Below are positions 33,052-43,954 of a DNA stretch of 43,954 bases, in pieces. The notes under the pieces were generated by a model that saw only the letters and a program-made list of their open reading frames with translations, searched no databases and was not told the origin of the DNA. The position numbers and the translations under genes are program-made. This DNA is from Mesoaciditoga sp. (lineage in GTDB: Bacteria > Thermotogota > Thermotogae > Mesoaciditogales > Mesoaciditogaceae), in NCBI GenBank assembly GCA_015489955.1, contig WFYR01000094.1, forward strand, positions 1 through 43,954. Direction: 5' to 3'. Positions within the stretch are counted from its first letter, which is position 1. Every line of letters starts with the position of its first letter.

Positions 33052-34202
33052 GATTTTTAATCGCACAATCTGGTGGTCCCACAGCGGTGATAAACGCTTC
33101 ATTAGTTGGGGCAATTCAACGCGCCAAAGAGAAAGGACATGAGATCTTTGGAAGCCTTTACGGAATAGAAGGAATTCTCAATTCTAAAATTGCTCCTTTG
33201 AATTTTGAAAGAGACGAACTTGAAAGAATTTCACATACGCCAGGCGCGTTTTTAGGCTCGTGCAGGCATAAATTACCAAACGATCCGACAGATGAAGAAT
33301 ACGATATGATTTTCAAAAAAATAAAAGAAGAAAAGATAGACGCTTTTCTATACATAGGTGGAAATGATTCCATGGATGCGGTTTCAAAGCTTTTTCACCA
33401 AGCTGAAAACAGAGAAATTCCTTTGATAGTTAACGGCATCCCAAAGACAATAGACAACGATCTTATGAAAACAGATCATTGCCCTGGTTTTGTAAGCAGC
33501 GCAAAGTTTCTAAATGTTATCGCTTCTGAATTTGTGATCGATTCGTTCTCTTATTCCACCTTTCCAATATGCGTTATTGAAGTTATGGGGAGAGACACAG
33601 GCTGGTTAAGCATTTCTTTGAAATACGTAGAAAAGCTCGTGGATGGACTAAAAGTCTTAACTTACGTTCCGGAGAAGCCCATCTCAGAAGAAAAAATGAT
33701 CGAAGATGTGAAAAGGTACTCCAAACAGCCTTTGTTAGTTGCAGTTTCAGAGGGGATCAAAAATGAAAAGGGAGAATACTTTCATTCTACAAACACAATG
33801 GACGCTTTTGGACATCCAAAACTCGGAGGAGTAGGTGAATACGTCTCACATATCTTACAAAAAGTAAAAAAAGTAAAATTTGTCAATCCATCTTTTACTC
33901 AGCGAGCGGCTTCCCATTTTGTTTCTCATCTGGATTTTGAAGAAGCAAAGATGGTTGGAGCACAAGCCATAGACATTTCGGAAAGTGGAAAAAGCGGTCT
34001 CTTTATGGCAATAGAAAGGGTGGAAAACGATTACCTTTCAAAGGTAAATCCTATAAGTGTAGACGAAGTTGCAAATAAAGTAAAGTGCGTACCAGATTCT
34101 TTTCTAACAGAAGATTCTACAGAATTTATGCGTTACATTTCACCTTTATTGAAAGAGTTAGAAGCTTTTCCTTCACTTTCACGGAGAAATTGGATGCAAT
34201 AA
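33048..34202 (+). CDS. Phosphofructokinase, PPi-dependent type
   Basis: 384 residues. The PFK fold starts with LIAQSGGPTAVINASL. GGNDS (104-108, where ATP-PFKs have GGDGS) and PKTIDND with Lys133 (ATP enzymes usually have GTIDND) are the two marks of pyrophosphate-dependent enzymes; MGRDTGWL is the fructose-6-phosphate site. It phosphorylates fructose 6-phosphate with PPi, reversibly. ATG 33048 after TTGGAGG is chosen over an in-frame codon 60 bases earlier inside pepF. It is followed by two terminators. Confidence 0.92.
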   Translation: MRFLIAQSGGPTAVINASLVGAIQRAKEKGHEIFGSLYGIEGILNSKIAPLNFERDELERISHTPGAFLGSCRHKLPNDPTDEEYDMIFKKIKEEKIDAFLYIGGNDSMDAVSKLFHQAENREIPLIVNGIPKTIDNDLMKTDHCPGFVSSAKFLNVIASEFVIDSFSYSTFPICVIEVMGRDTGWLSISLKYVEKLVDGLKVLTYVPEKPISEEKMIEDVKRYSKQPLLVAVSEGIKNEKGEYFHSTNTMDAFGHPKLGGVGEYVSHILQKVKKVKFVNPSFTQRAASHFVSHLDFEEAKMVGAQAIDISESGKSGLFMAIERVENDYLSKVNPISVDEVANKVKCVPDSFLTEDSTEFMRYISPLLKELEAFPSLSRRNWMQ

Positions 34203-34203
34203 A

Positions 34204-34253
34204 TTTCATATGAAAATTATTGCATAATGAATTTTTTTTCATATGATTTTTTT
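34204..34253 (+). terminator. AU-rich hairpin terminator after phosphofructokinase
   Basis: TTTCATATGAAAA pairs with TTTTTTTCATATGA, with an inner ATTAT/ATAAT stem, followed by T7 at 34247-34253. The TTTCATATGAAA arm is itself a 12-bp palindrome, so an operator role is also possible. Confidence 0.55.
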
Positions 34254-34263
34254 GCTATTTTCC

Positions 34264-34297
34264 AGAGTTGATGCGTATTTGCATCAACTCTTTTTTT
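34264..34297 (+). terminator. Strong rho-independent terminator
   Basis: AGAGTTGATGC-GTATTT-GCATCAACTCT, an 11-bp perfect stem, followed by T7. It is the second of two tandem terminators separating the era-pepF-pfp group from the fermentation operon. Confidence 0.92.
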
Positions 34298-34349
34298 GGC
34301 ATGTTTTTTGCTAAATAATGTGGGTATAAATGCAGGAGGTGAAAGTTAA

Positions 34350-35552
34350 ATGGAAATAGAAAAACGCTTTTCAAAGATGTCAAAGAGAATGCGCTCTTCC
34401 ATAATAAGAGAATTATTGAGAGATGCCACCAACACTTCCATAATATCTTTTGGAGGAGGAGCACCGGATCCAGAAACATTTGATAGAGAAGCTCTGTCAA
34501 AATTGTCGCAAGAAGTTCTCACAAATGAATACCAATACGCTCTTCAATATGGTGCAACCGAAGGCGATCCGATTTTAAAAGATGAATTTATAAAGATATT
34601 AAAAGAAAGACATGGAATAACGGGGTTGGAACACGATAATCTTCTTATAACCGTAGGTTCACAACAGGCACTAGACCTGATGGGAAGAATTTTTCTTGAT
34701 GAAGATTCTTATGTAATGGTTAGTCATCCCATATATTTAGGAGCTGCCAGCGCTTTTAGAGCATATGGGCCAAAATTCATCACAATAGATTTGGAAGAAG
34801 ATGGGCTTAACATCAACCAAGTTGAAAGCGCTTTAAAGGACTTGGACAAAAAAGGCGAAATTTCAAAATTGAAATTCATATATACCGTTCCAAATTTCCA
34901 TAATCCAGCCGGTGTAACGATGTCCCTGGAAAAGAGAAAGGCACTCATCGAATTGGCTCATAAATACGATGTGCTCATTCTGGAAGATGATCCGTACGGT
35001 GAATTGAGATATGAAGGAGAACGCTTGCCAGACATATATTACCTTGCGAAAGGCGAAGGTGTAATGTTGCTAAACACCATGAGCAAGATCATGAGTCCTG
35101 GTATAAGAATTGGAATGATAGCAGGGGACAAACAGGTCGTTGCAAAGGCTGCGCTTGCAAAACAAGGAGCCGACCTGTGCACGCCAACTTTTACTCAACG
35201 GTTAGTTGCGAGATACCTTCAACAGGGAACTATTTTCAATAAAGTTAACGAAGCTATAGAAGTTTACAGAAAAAAGAAAAATTTGATGCTTGATGCCCTT
35301 CAAAAATATGTGACAGTCGAGGGAGCAAAATGGACAAAGCCAGAAGGCGGCCTCTTCATATGGGTAACCCTTCCCGAAAAATACGATACCATGAAACTTT
35401 TCGAAGAAGCTAAAAAAGTTGGAGTTGCATATATACCAGGTGCGGCCTTTTACGTAGATGACAGGACAAGTTCCGATTTAAGACTTTCTTTCTGCCTTCC
35501 TCCAGAAGATCAAATAGAAGAAGGCATAAAGAGAATAGCCAAACTTCTTTAA
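34350..35552 (+). CDS. PLP-dependent aminotransferase (class I/II, 2-aminoadipate/branched-chain type)
   Basis: A 400-residue fold-type I aminotransferase of the LysN/aminoadipate group (MocR-domain-like without HTH). The opening MSKRMRSSIIRELL...ISFGGGAPDPETF is characteristic. YTVPNFHNPAGVTMS, ILEDDPYGELRYEG and Schiff-base Lys246 (NTMSKIMSPGIRIGM) are present. It converts amino acids to 2-oxoacids. It leads the gene run that continues into Buk, Ptb and 2-oxoacid oxidoreductase, so it probably supplies their 2-oxoacid. GGAGGTG precedes the ATG. Confidence 0.93.
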   Translation: MEIEKRFSKMSKRMRSSIIRELLRDATNTSIISFGGGAPDPETFDREALSKLSQEVLTNEYQYALQYGATEGDPILKDEFIKILKERHGITGLEHDNLLITVGSQQALDLMGRIFLDEDSYVMVSHPIYLGAASAFRAYGPKFITIDLEEDGLNINQVESALKDLDKKGEISKLKFIYTVPNFHNPAGVTMSLEKRKALIELAHKYDVLILEDDPYGELRYEGERLPDIYYLAKGEGVMLLNTMSKIMSPGIRIGMIAGDKQVVAKAALAKQGADLCTPTFTQRLVARYLQQGTIFNKVNEAIEVYRKKKNLMLDALQKYVTVEGAKWTKPEGGLFIWVTLPEKYDTMKLFEEAKKVGVAYIPGAAFYVDDRTSSDLRLSFCLPPEDQIEEGIKRIAKLL

Positions 35553-35563
35553 GGGTGATAAAT

Positions 35564-36640
35564 GTGTCTAAAATACTGGTGATAAATCCAGGTTCAACAT
35601 CGACAAAAATAGCCCTTTACGATGATGAAAGAAGCGTGTTTGAAAAATCTATAGAGCATTCACCAAAAGATCTTGAAGAATTTGAAAGAATTACGGATCA
35701 GCTGGAATACAGAGAAAAGCTAATTCTGAATGCTTTAAAAGAAGAAGGTTATTCTCTCGATGAACTAAATGCTATCGCATGCAGAGGTGGGTTAATAGGT
35801 CCTGTGGAAAGTGGCACTTACGTTGTTGATGAAGCAATGGTTGAAGCGTTGAAAAATTCAAAAATTGAACACGCTTCCAATTTAGCCGGATTAATTGGAT
35901 ATTCGCTTGGGAAACAATTGGGAATAAAGGCGTATATAACCGATCCGGTATCGGTCGATGAAATGGATGAAATTGCAAGAATTTCCGGAATGAAAGACAT
36001 AGAAAGAAAAAGTTTTTCACATGCTTTAAACATAAAGGCGGTGGCGAGGAAAGCGGAATTTGAACTTGGGAAAAAGCATACAGAAATGAATTTGGTGGTT
36101 GCGCATCTTGGTGGAGGTATTTCAATAAGTGCTCTTAGACGAGGGAAAATCGTAGACGTAAACGGTGCAAATGATGAAGGCCCGTTCAGTCCAGAAAGAA
36201 GTGGAGAACTACCAGTAGGAGATGTGGTAAAAATTGCGTATTCAAGAAAATATTCAAAGCGAGAATTGAAAAAAAGGTACGTAGGCAAAGGCGGTTTAGT
36301 TGCTTACTTGGGTACAAATGATTTAAGAGAAGCTATGAAAATGGCTCAAACAGATGAAAGAGCTATGAGCATTGTGAAAGCCATGGCCTACCAAATAGCA
36401 AAAGGAATAGCGGAAATGTGGACGGTTTTGAACGGAGATGTTGACGCCATCGTTTTAACAGGCGGAATGTCTTTGAATTCAAAATTCGTTGAAATGATAA
36501 AGTCGTACGTTCCCAATCTTGCGTTAATATTGGTTATAGCTGGAGCTTATGAAATGGAGGCACTGGCTTTAGGAGCTTTGAGAGTTATAAGAGGAGAAGA
36601 AGAAGCAAAAACGATAAAGAAAATGAAGATAAAGAGGTGA
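35564..36640 (+). CDS. Butyrate kinase paralogue 1 (branched-chain fatty-acid kinase)
   Basis: A 358-residue acetokinase/Buk family member: [16 protein letters not shown] at the N-terminus, HALNIKAVARKAE, the motif VAHLGGGISIS and [12 protein letters not shown]. It makes ATP from acyl phosphate. Compared with the second copy it lacks one residue in the loop before GPFSPERSG and reads IAGAYEMEALA where the other copy reads [11 protein letters not shown], so its substrate or activity may differ. GTG 35564 follows AGGGTGAT; a GTG at 35555 overlaps that site. Confidence 0.88.
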   Translation: MSKILVINPGSTSTKIALYDDERSVFEKSIEHSPKDLEEFERITDQLEYREKLILNALKEEGYSLDELNAIACRGGLIGPVESGTYVVDEAMVEALKNSKIEHASNLAGLIGYSLGKQLGIKAYITDPVSVDEMDEIARISGMKDIERKSFSHALNIKAVARKAEFELGKKHTEMNLVVAHLGGGISISALRRGKIVDVNGANDEGPFSPERSGELPVGDVVKIAYSRKYSKRELKKRYVGKGGLVAYLGTNDLREAMKMAQTDERAMSIVKAMAYQIAKGIAEMWTVLNGDVDAIVLTGGMSLNSKFVEMIKSYVPNLALILVIAGAYEMEALALGALRVIRGEEEAKTIKKMKIKR

Positions 36641-36647
36641 AAACGAA

Positions 36648-39302
<2,655 letters not shown>

Positions 39303-39335
39303 AAAATTTTAAAAACTTTTGGGAGGAGGAATTTT

Positions 39336-39575
39336 ATGGAAAGGAAAGCGTACATAGAAATAGATTCGGAAAGGTGTAAAGGATGCGGTTTATGTATCAA
39401 CGCGTGTCCACAGCACATAATCCAATTTTCGAAAGAATTCAACAACAAAGGTTATCATTACGCTGAATTTGTAGACCCGGATAACAAGTGTGTAGGATGT
39501 GCTTTCTGCTATAACATGTGCCCTGATGTTTGTATAACCGTACATAGACTGGAAAAGGAGGAGAGTAAAGCATGA
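39336..39575 (+). CDS. 2-oxoacid:ferredoxin oxidoreductase, ferredoxin-like (delta) subunit
   Basis: 79 residues with two [4Fe-4S] motifs: Cys14/17/20/24 and Cys52/55/58/62. They are spaced as in the small subunit of VOR/KOR enzymes. One extra cysteine (66) follows. It conveys electrons from the TPP active site to ferredoxin. GGGAGGAGG precedes the ATG. The stop overlaps the alpha-type gene by 4 bp. Confidence 0.92.
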   Translation: MERKAYIEIDSERCKGCGLCINACPQHIIQFSKEFNNKGYHYAEFVDPDNKCVGCAFCYNMCPDVCITVHRLEKEESKA

Positions 39576-40624
39576 AGATGCTCTTTAAAGGTTCAGAAGC
39601 CATAGCTGAGGCCGCCATAAGGGCAGGATGCAGACTTTATTTTGGTTACCCAATAACTCCACAAAGTGAACTCACAGAGTACATGTCAAGAAGGCTCCCA
39701 GAAGTTGGAGGAACCTTTCTTCAAGCAGAAAGTGAAGTTGCAACGGTCAATATGATGTACGGTGCGTCATGTACTGGTAAAAGGGTTATGACTTCCACTT
39801 CATCACCAGGGTTCAGTTTGATGATGGAAGGAATTTCGTACATGGCAGGAGGAGAGCTCCCAGCTGTCTTCGTAAACGTTGTGCGTGGAGGACCAGGCCT
39901 TGGTGATATCCAGCCAGCTCAAAGCGATTATTTTCAAGCCACAAAAGGTGGAGGTCATGGCGACTATCGTATGATAGTTCTTGCACCACATACAATTCAA
40001 GAAGCAGTTGATTTAATGAACCTGGCTTTCGATCTCGCGGACAAATACAGAATGCTTGTTACTATTTTAGCAGATGGTATGCTTGGTCAGATGATGGAAC
40101 CGGTGGAATTTCCACCGATGAGAGATCCTAACGATGTTCCAGAAAAAGATTGGGCGCTAACTGGTGCCAAGGGAAGACCACCTAGAAAGGTTACCTCATT
40201 CCACATAGATCCATATGAATTGGAAAAAATGAATTTGAGATATCAAGCAACTTACAAAAAAGTTGAAGAAAATGAAGTGAGATACGAAGAATTGAATACG
40301 GATGGTGCAGACATAATAGTGGCTGCCTACGGTACAATGGCAAGGATAGTGAAAACTGTCATCCACATGGCAGAAAAAGAAGGAATAAAGGTCGGCCTTT
40401 TCAGACCAATAACACTTTGGCCGTTCCCTTACAAACGTTTAAATGAACTCGCTGACACGGTAGACACCATTCTTACCGTAGAGATGAGCTACGGTCAAAT
40501 GTTGGAGGACGTTAGACTGGGAGTTAATGGAAAAGCAAAAACCCCCTTCTACGGCAGAAGTGCTGGTGTGGTTCCAACCCCAACGGAAGTTTTAGACGCC
40601 GTAAAAAAAGCGATAGGTAGGTGA
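39572..40624 (+). CDS. 2-oxoacid:ferredoxin oxidoreductase, large (PorA/KorA/VorB-type) subunit
   Basis: 350 residues: [33 protein letters not shown] is the conserved N-terminus, [33 protein letters not shown] the pyrimidine-domain core, and [33 protein letters not shown] the signature. With the next two genes and the ferredoxin subunit it decarboxylates 2-oxoacids to acyl-CoA. Sequence alone does not separate 2-oxoisovalerate from 2-oxoglutarate use; the Ptb/Buk context favours branched-chain substrates. Confidence 0.95.
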   Translation: MKMLFKGSEAIAEAAIRAGCRLYFGYPITPQSELTEYMSRRLPEVGGTFLQAESEVATVNMMYGASCTGKRVMTSTSSPGFSLMMEGISYMAGGELPAVFVNVVRGGPGLGDIQPAQSDYFQATKGGGHGDYRMIVLAPHTIQEAVDLMNLAFDLADKYRMLVTILADGMLGQMMEPVEFPPMRDPNDVPEKDWALTGAKGRPPRKVTSFHIDPYELEKMNLRYQATYKKVEENEVRYEELNTDGADIIVAAYGTMARIVKTVIHMAEKEGIKVGLFRPITLWPFPYKRLNELADTVDTILTVEMSYGQMLEDVRLGVNGKAKTPFYGRSAGVVPTPTEVLDAVKKAIGR

Positions 40625-40629
40625 TCGTT

Positions 40630-41385
40630 GTGATAGACAAAATAGTGGCTAAAATGCCTGAATCTTTAAGTGGAAAAGAGTTTACCTATTGTCCGGGATG
40701 TCATCATGGTATAGTACACAGATTGATCGCTGAAGTTATAGATGAACTTGGAATACGCGAGAAAACTTTGATAGTTGCTCCTGTGGGATGCTCGGTTTTT
40801 GCTTACGAATTTTTCAACGTTGACGGAACTGTTGCGCCTCATGGAAGGGCACCTGCGGTTGCAACTGGAATGAAGAGAGCCACTCCTGACAAGATCGTAT
40901 TTACATATCAAGGAGATGGAGATCTTGCATCAATAGGAACCGCAGAAATCGTTCATGCGGCAAACAGAGGAGAAAATATAACGACTATATTCATAAATAA
41001 CGCCGTTTACGGTATGACAGGCGGTCAGATGGCTCCGACAACATTACTCGGTCAAAAAACCACGACGACTCCTTATGGAAGAGATGCCAAAGCAAATGGA
41101 TATCCCATACGAATGAGCGAAATGCTTTCCACCCTATCTGGAGTTGCGTACATAGAAAGGGTTATGGTAACAACACCTCAAAACGTTATTAAAGCGAAGA
41201 AAGCCATAAAAAAAGCTTTTGAAGCTCAAATAAAAGGATTAGGATTCTCTCTTGTGGAAGTACTTTCAACGTGTCCTACCAATTGGGGAAAGTCACCGGT
41301 AGAAGCTGGAAAATGGCTGGAAGAAAATATGGCTAAGTATTATCCATTAGGCGTTTACGTAGACAGAACAAAGGAGGCTGAGTAA
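40630..41385 (+). CDS. 2-oxoacid:ferredoxin oxidoreductase, TPP-binding (KorB/VorA-type) subunit
   Basis: 251 residues. The TPP motif GDGDLASIG...[16 protein letters not shown] is clear, along with [13 protein letters not shown] and the PVGCSVF segment. GTG 40630 with AGGTGAT seven bases upstream is preferred; a GTG at 40621 overlaps the previous stop and is also possible. It is part of the four-gene oxidoreductase. Confidence 0.95.
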   Translation: MIDKIVAKMPESLSGKEFTYCPGCHHGIVHRLIAEVIDELGIREKTLIVAPVGCSVFAYEFFNVDGTVAPHGRAPAVATGMKRATPDKIVFTYQGDGDLASIGTAEIVHAANRGENITTIFINNAVYGMTGGQMAPTTLLGQKTTTTPYGRDAKANGYPIRMSEMLSTLSGVAYIERVMVTTPQNVIKAKKAIKKAFEAQIKGLGFSLVEVLSTCPTNWGKSPVEAGKWLEENMAKYYPLGVYVDRTKEAE

Positions 41386-41388
41386 GCT

Positions 41389-41934
41389 ATGTCTACCTAC
41401 TCTGTTGTTGCCGCCGGCTTTGGTGGACAAGGTGTTATGTTAATGGGAAAAATAATCGCGGAAGCGGCAATGCACGATGGGAAAAAGGTAACATGGCTTC
41501 CTTCTTACGGACCTGAAATGAGAGGAGGAACAGCCAATTGTACTGTTGTGATTAGTGATGAGGACATCGGTTCTCCTGTTGTCGACACCCCGGACGTGGT
41601 AATAGCCATGAATATTCCTTCTATGATAAAATTTGAAGAAGTATTGAAAAAAGATGGCATATTGCTCATAAACTCGTCTGTGGTAGACAGACAGCCTACA
41701 AGAAAAGATGTTAAAGTCTTCAAAATAAAAGCAAACGACGTAGCAGATGAAATTGGAAACGTTAAAGTTCTAAACATGGTGGCTCTCGGGGCATTTGCAA
41801 AAGCAAGTGGTTTGATAACATTTGGTTCCATAAAAAAAGCTCTTGAAGAAACGATGACGGGAAAAAAGAAAGTCTTTCTGGATATAAACATAAAAGCCGT
41901 TCAGGAGGGAATGGAAAAGATAGAAAAAGCCTAA
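41389..41934 (+). CDS. 2-oxoacid:ferredoxin oxidoreductase, gamma subunit
   Basis: 181 residues. The conserved gamma-domain motifs are [22 protein letters not shown] and [22 protein letters not shown]. It completes the delta-alpha-beta-gamma set. AAGGAGG lies ahead of the ATG. The operon ends here at a strong bidirectional terminator. Confidence 0.95.
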   Translation: MSTYSVVAAGFGGQGVMLMGKIIAEAAMHDGKKVTWLPSYGPEMRGGTANCTVVISDEDIGSPVVDTPDVVIAMNIPSMIKFEEVLKKDGILLINSSVVDRQPTRKDVKVFKIKANDVADEIGNVKVLNMVALGAFAKASGLITFGSIKKALEETMTGKKKVFLDINIKAVQEGMEKIEKA

Positions 41935-41950
41935 TTTACTCATATAAATG

Positions 41951-41982
41951 AAAAGCCCCTTTTATTTAAAAGGGGCTTTTTT
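41951..41982. terminator. Bidirectional terminator between the oxidoreductase operon and the chemoreceptor gene
   Basis: AAGCCCCTTTT-ATTT-AAAAGGGGCTT is an 11-bp stem with T6 on the plus strand and a shorter T-tract on the minus strand. It lies between two convergent genes. Confidence 0.92.
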
Positions 41983-41994
41983 AGTGTTTTTTTT

Positions 41995-42912
41995 TCATAT
42001 TTTCACATTTTTGAGTCTCGATTGCGTTGTGAGAACCACATCAACAACTTGGTTTACGACCGTGATAACTTTTGAAAAATCCGCGATTTCCTCCTCTGAC
42101 TTGGCTAACATTTCCATGCCGTTATTCATAGAGGTCGCTATGTTTTCAGAATCATCTTTTAACTCAAACAAAAAATCCTCATTATCGGAAACTACATTTG
42201 TCATCTTGGTAAAAGCGGATTTAATAGCTTTAAACACCATTACTTTTTGTAAATTATTCATGGAATTCTCTATTTTTTTGGAAAGCTCTCCAACTAACCT
42301 TGATATCTCCGCTGAAGCTTGATTCGAATCTTGGGCCAAATTTTGAATTTCCTTCGCAACAACTGAAAATCCTTTTCCAGCCTCTCCTGCTCTTGCTGCT
42401 TCTATTGAAGCGTTCAAGGCAAGAATAGACGTTTGATGAGAAATATCCAGAATTCTTTCAGTCATCTTCAAAATTTTAGAGAATTCGGACAACGTTGAGG
42501 AAGTTTCTTCTATGGTAGAAATAACGTCTTCTTCAAGGCTGTCTAAGTTGGTGCCAAATTTCTCAAGTTCCTCTTTTATTTCTTCGTTACTCTTTATTAT
42601 ATTTCCAATTTTTTCTTTTGAAACCGTGTTCAGTTTTTCGATCATGGCCACAGCTTCCTGAAGTAAACTCGAAGTTTCGTTTATAGATTCTTTTACTTCG
42701 AGTGCACTTTCTTTTACCTTGTTTACCCTATTTCCTATGGTTTCTTTTAAATTTATCGTAAAAGAGGAAATTATATCCTCATGATATACGCTTTCTGAGA
42801 TAACTTCCAATGATTTTTTTAAATTTTCAACGCTCTCATTTTCTTTTTTTCGTTGACTTTCCTTTTTTTCTATCGAATCCTCAGGATCTCTTTCTTTTCG
42901 TCCCCAAAGCAT
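41995..42912 (-). CDS. Soluble methyl-accepting chemotaxis protein
   Basis: 305 residues with no membrane span or periplasmic domain. After a charged ~45-residue N-terminus the protein is a long coiled coil. The kinase-control hairpin tip reads [40 protein letters not shown], the MCP signature (about 165-205). A cytoplasmic receptor that must sense through a partner fits its position 9 bases after a diiron-type beta-lactamase-fold gene on the same strand. It would signal to CheA/CheW encoded elsewhere. Confidence 0.93.
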   Translation of the reverse strand: MLWGRKERDPEDSIEKKESQRKKENESVENLKKSLEVISESVYHEDIISSFTINLKETIGNRVNKVKESALEVKESINETSSLLQEAVAMIEKLNTVSKEKIGNIIKSNEEIKEELEKFGTNLDSLEEDVISTIEETSSTLSEFSKILKMTERILDISHQTSILALNASIEAARAGEAGKGFSVVAKEIQNLAQDSNQASAEISRLVGELSKKIENSMNNLQKVMVFKAIKSAFTKMTNVVSDNEDFLFELKDDSENIATSMNNGMEMLAKSEEEIADFSKVITVVNQVVDVVLTTQSRLKNVKI

Positions 42913-42921
42913 ATTAATTCA

Positions 42922-43689
42922 TCATCCCCATATCTCGTTCAAAATATCTACTCCACATTTTATCTTTTCAAACCAATCGAAAAATTTTAAAACACTATCA
43001 CCTTTATACAAAGCCCCGTGTTGAGGAGCCATTATCTCTATATCAAGTTTTTTCATCTTTTCTGAAAACATCTTACACGCCTCATGCGATGTCATGTATC
43101 TTTTATGAAATCCTTCAATATATTTCAGATGTTTTTGAAAATCATCGACAAAAACGTATCTTTCACCTTTTGGAAAAACGGAAGCACCAATATCACCTGA
43201 AAAAAGAATCTTGGCATTTGGATCGTAAAGAATAAAGTTTCCAACAGAGTGCAAAAAGTGAGCTGGAATGAATTTCAATTCTCTACCGGATTTGAATTTA
43301 AAGGTTCCACCTTTGTCTTCAATACCCTTTACCTTGGAAAAATTAAAAACGCCGAAATGAGGCAAAAATCTCACCCACAGATTGGAAATATAAACGTTGG
43401 CATCGGTGCTTGAAAGCCAAAGCGAGATACCAGATGAGACATCAGGATCTTGATGAGTATAAAATATAGCCTTTATTTTGTTAACAGGTACCACTTCAGA
43501 AATATTTGCCAACACCCTTGGAAATACGTGAACTCCTCCCGGATCTAAAAGAACAGCTTCATCGTTATCTACTATGGCGTATTGATTCGTTTGAATAGCC
43601 CCTTCTTCACTATCCTCGCTCCACCCAAGCAAAAGAAATCTATGTTCATCGTTTTCATAAAGAACTTTTACACCTGAATCTTTTTCCAT
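42922..43689 (-). CDS. Flavodiiron-like beta-lactamase-fold protein (ODP-type oxygen sensor)
   Basis: 255 residues from ATG 43689. It is the beta-lactamase-like domain of flavodiiron proteins without the flavodoxin domain. Metal ligands fall at the expected places: His79, Asp81 (usually Glu), Asp83, His147, Asp166 and His224 (THQDPDVSSG, FLHSVGN, LFSGDIGA, APQHGAL). The usual His84 is Val. Stand-alone diiron proteins of this type next to a soluble MCP are known as oxygen-binding chemotaxis sensors (ODP) in Treponema and are also reported in Thermotoga. AGGAGG is 8 bases from 43689; an ATG at 43695 is too close to it. Confidence 0.85.
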   Translation of the reverse strand: MEKDSGVKVLYENDEHRFLLLGWSEDSEEGAIQTNQYAIVDNDEAVLLDPGGVHVFPRVLANISEVVPVNKIKAIFYTHQDPDVSSGISLWLSSTDANVYISNLWVRFLPHFGVFNFSKVKGIEDKGGTFKFKSGRELKFIPAHFLHSVGNFILYDPNAKILFSGDIGASVFPKGERYVFVDDFQKHLKYIEGFHKRYMTSHEACKMFSEKMKKLDIEIMAPQHGALYKGDSVLKFFDWFEKIKCGVDILNEIWG

Positions 43690-43728
43690 AGTCATTTCCT
43701 CCTAAAGAAATTAGAACTACTTTGTTTT

Positions 43729-43737
43729 ATTATATCA
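43729..43737 (-). promoter_or_regulatory. Extended -10 promoter of the ODP-MCP operon
   Basis: TGATATAAT on the minus strand, about 40 bases before the gene, giving a leader of roughly 33 nt that contains AGGAGG. It is the same box as in front of the dciA-gyrB operon. Confidence 0.7.
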
Positions 43738-43767
43738 CTGCTTTCCAAACATATAAAATATAGAAAG

Positions 43768-43800
43768 AGAAAAAAAGAGGAAAGCCATTTGCTTTCCTCT
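43768..43800 (-). terminator. Terminator after the rRNA operon
   Basis: On the minus strand AGAGGAAAGC-AAATG-GCTTTCCTCT, a 10-bp stem, is followed by T6. It lies 15 bases downstream of the 5S rRNA end. Confidence 0.9.
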
Positions 43801-43815
43801 TTATTCATTTCTAAA

Positions 43816-43934
43816 CCCGGGCGATAACCTACTCTCACAAGGGGCTACCCCCTCACTACCATCGGCCCGCGGTGGCTTAACGGCCGTATTCGGAATGGGA
43901 ACGGGTGTTTCCCACCACGGTATCCTCACCCGGG
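43816..43934 (-). rRNA. rrf: 5S ribosomal RNA
   Basis: About 119 nt. The ends CCCGGGTGA and TCGCCCGGG pair to form helix I. The middle has the universal CCCGTTCCCATTCCGAA-type loop and ACGGCCGTTAAGCC, then GATGGTAGTGAGGGGG and GAGAGTAGG. It is transcribed leftwards. The 20 bases beyond it to the window edge are probably the 23S-5S spacer. Confidence 0.97.
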
Positions 43935-43954
43935 AAATCGTTCACTCAAAACTG

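Noticed and set aside
34325-34330. TATAAA as a -10 box for the aminotransferase operon
   Set aside because: The start it predicts would fall inside the Shine-Dalgarno sequence, and no -35 fits. The real promoter was not identified.

Overview
The window looks like a chromosomal segment of an anaerobic, probably thermophilic or moderately thermophilic member of the Thermotogota. The clues are AT-rich, tightly packed genes with strong Shine-Dalgarno sites, a PPi-type phosphofructokinase, ferredoxin-dependent amino-acid catabolism, a tungsten-type aldehyde oxidoreductase, an archaeal-like adenosine-specific kinase, and an Era N-terminus that closely resembles the Thermotoga form as I remember it. 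The genus is not certain; a deep branch such as Mesoaciditogales is a guess. No tRNA, CRISPR array, prophage or intact transposase gene was seen.

Layout. 1-1.0 kb: end of an Nramp metal transporter and a UspA protein. 1.2-2.9 kb: urocanate hydratase, with no other hut gene in view. 3.0-6.0 kb: cobalamin riboswitch with terminator, then the B12 importer btuFCD. 5.9-8.8 kb (minus): dciA-like gene, gyrB and an ftsQ-like gene whose 3' end overlaps btuD. 9.1-13.3 kb: UDP-galactopyranose mutase, alpha/beta hydrolase, TPR protein, prepilin peptidase, adenosine-specific kinase. 13.3-17.2 kb (minus): an HhH/DUF2087 fusion, recN, a DUF2207 membrane protein. 17.4-21.3 kb (minus): a second cobalamin riboswitch, corrinoid adenosyltransferase, and a three-gene ABC-2 exporter. 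21.4-24.7 kb: an ArsC-like protein lacking its P-loop arginine, an HdeD-like protein, an FdhD-like protein, and a MarR-SDR pair.

25.1-30.3 kb: a three-subunit FAD/Fe-S imino- or amino-acid dehydrogenase followed by an aldehyde:ferredoxin oxidoreductase. 30.4-34.2 kb: era (apparently starting at CTG), oligoendopeptidase F, PPi-phosphofructokinase and tandem terminators. 34.35-41.9 kb: an aminotransferase, two butyrate kinase paralogues flanking a phosphate butyryltransferase, a P-loop protein and a four-subunit 2-oxoacid:ferredoxin oxidoreductase. Together these form a complete route from amino acid to 2-oxoacid, acyl-CoA, acyl-phosphate, and then acid plus ATP. 42.0-43.7 kb (minus): a soluble chemoreceptor with a diiron beta-lactamase-fold protein, a likely oxygen-sensing chemotaxis pair. 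43.8-43.95 kb: 5S rRNA on the minus strand.

Themes. Peptide and amino-acid fermentation dominates: PepF, transaminase, oxidoreductases, Ptb/Buk, AOR and urocanase. B12 uptake and adenosylation are each under their own riboswitch. The most unusual structural features are (i) a dispersed family of roughly 96-135 bp intergenic elements with terminal inverted repeats, five copies here, one with a central 16-bp perfect palindrome and apparent 7-bp direct flanks, and (ii) the start of era, where a CTG codon sits in a CTGA overlap with a 12-codon leader frame inside an 11-bp long-range RNA stem. Many promoters are extended -10 boxes (TGnTATAAT) with poor -35 elements.
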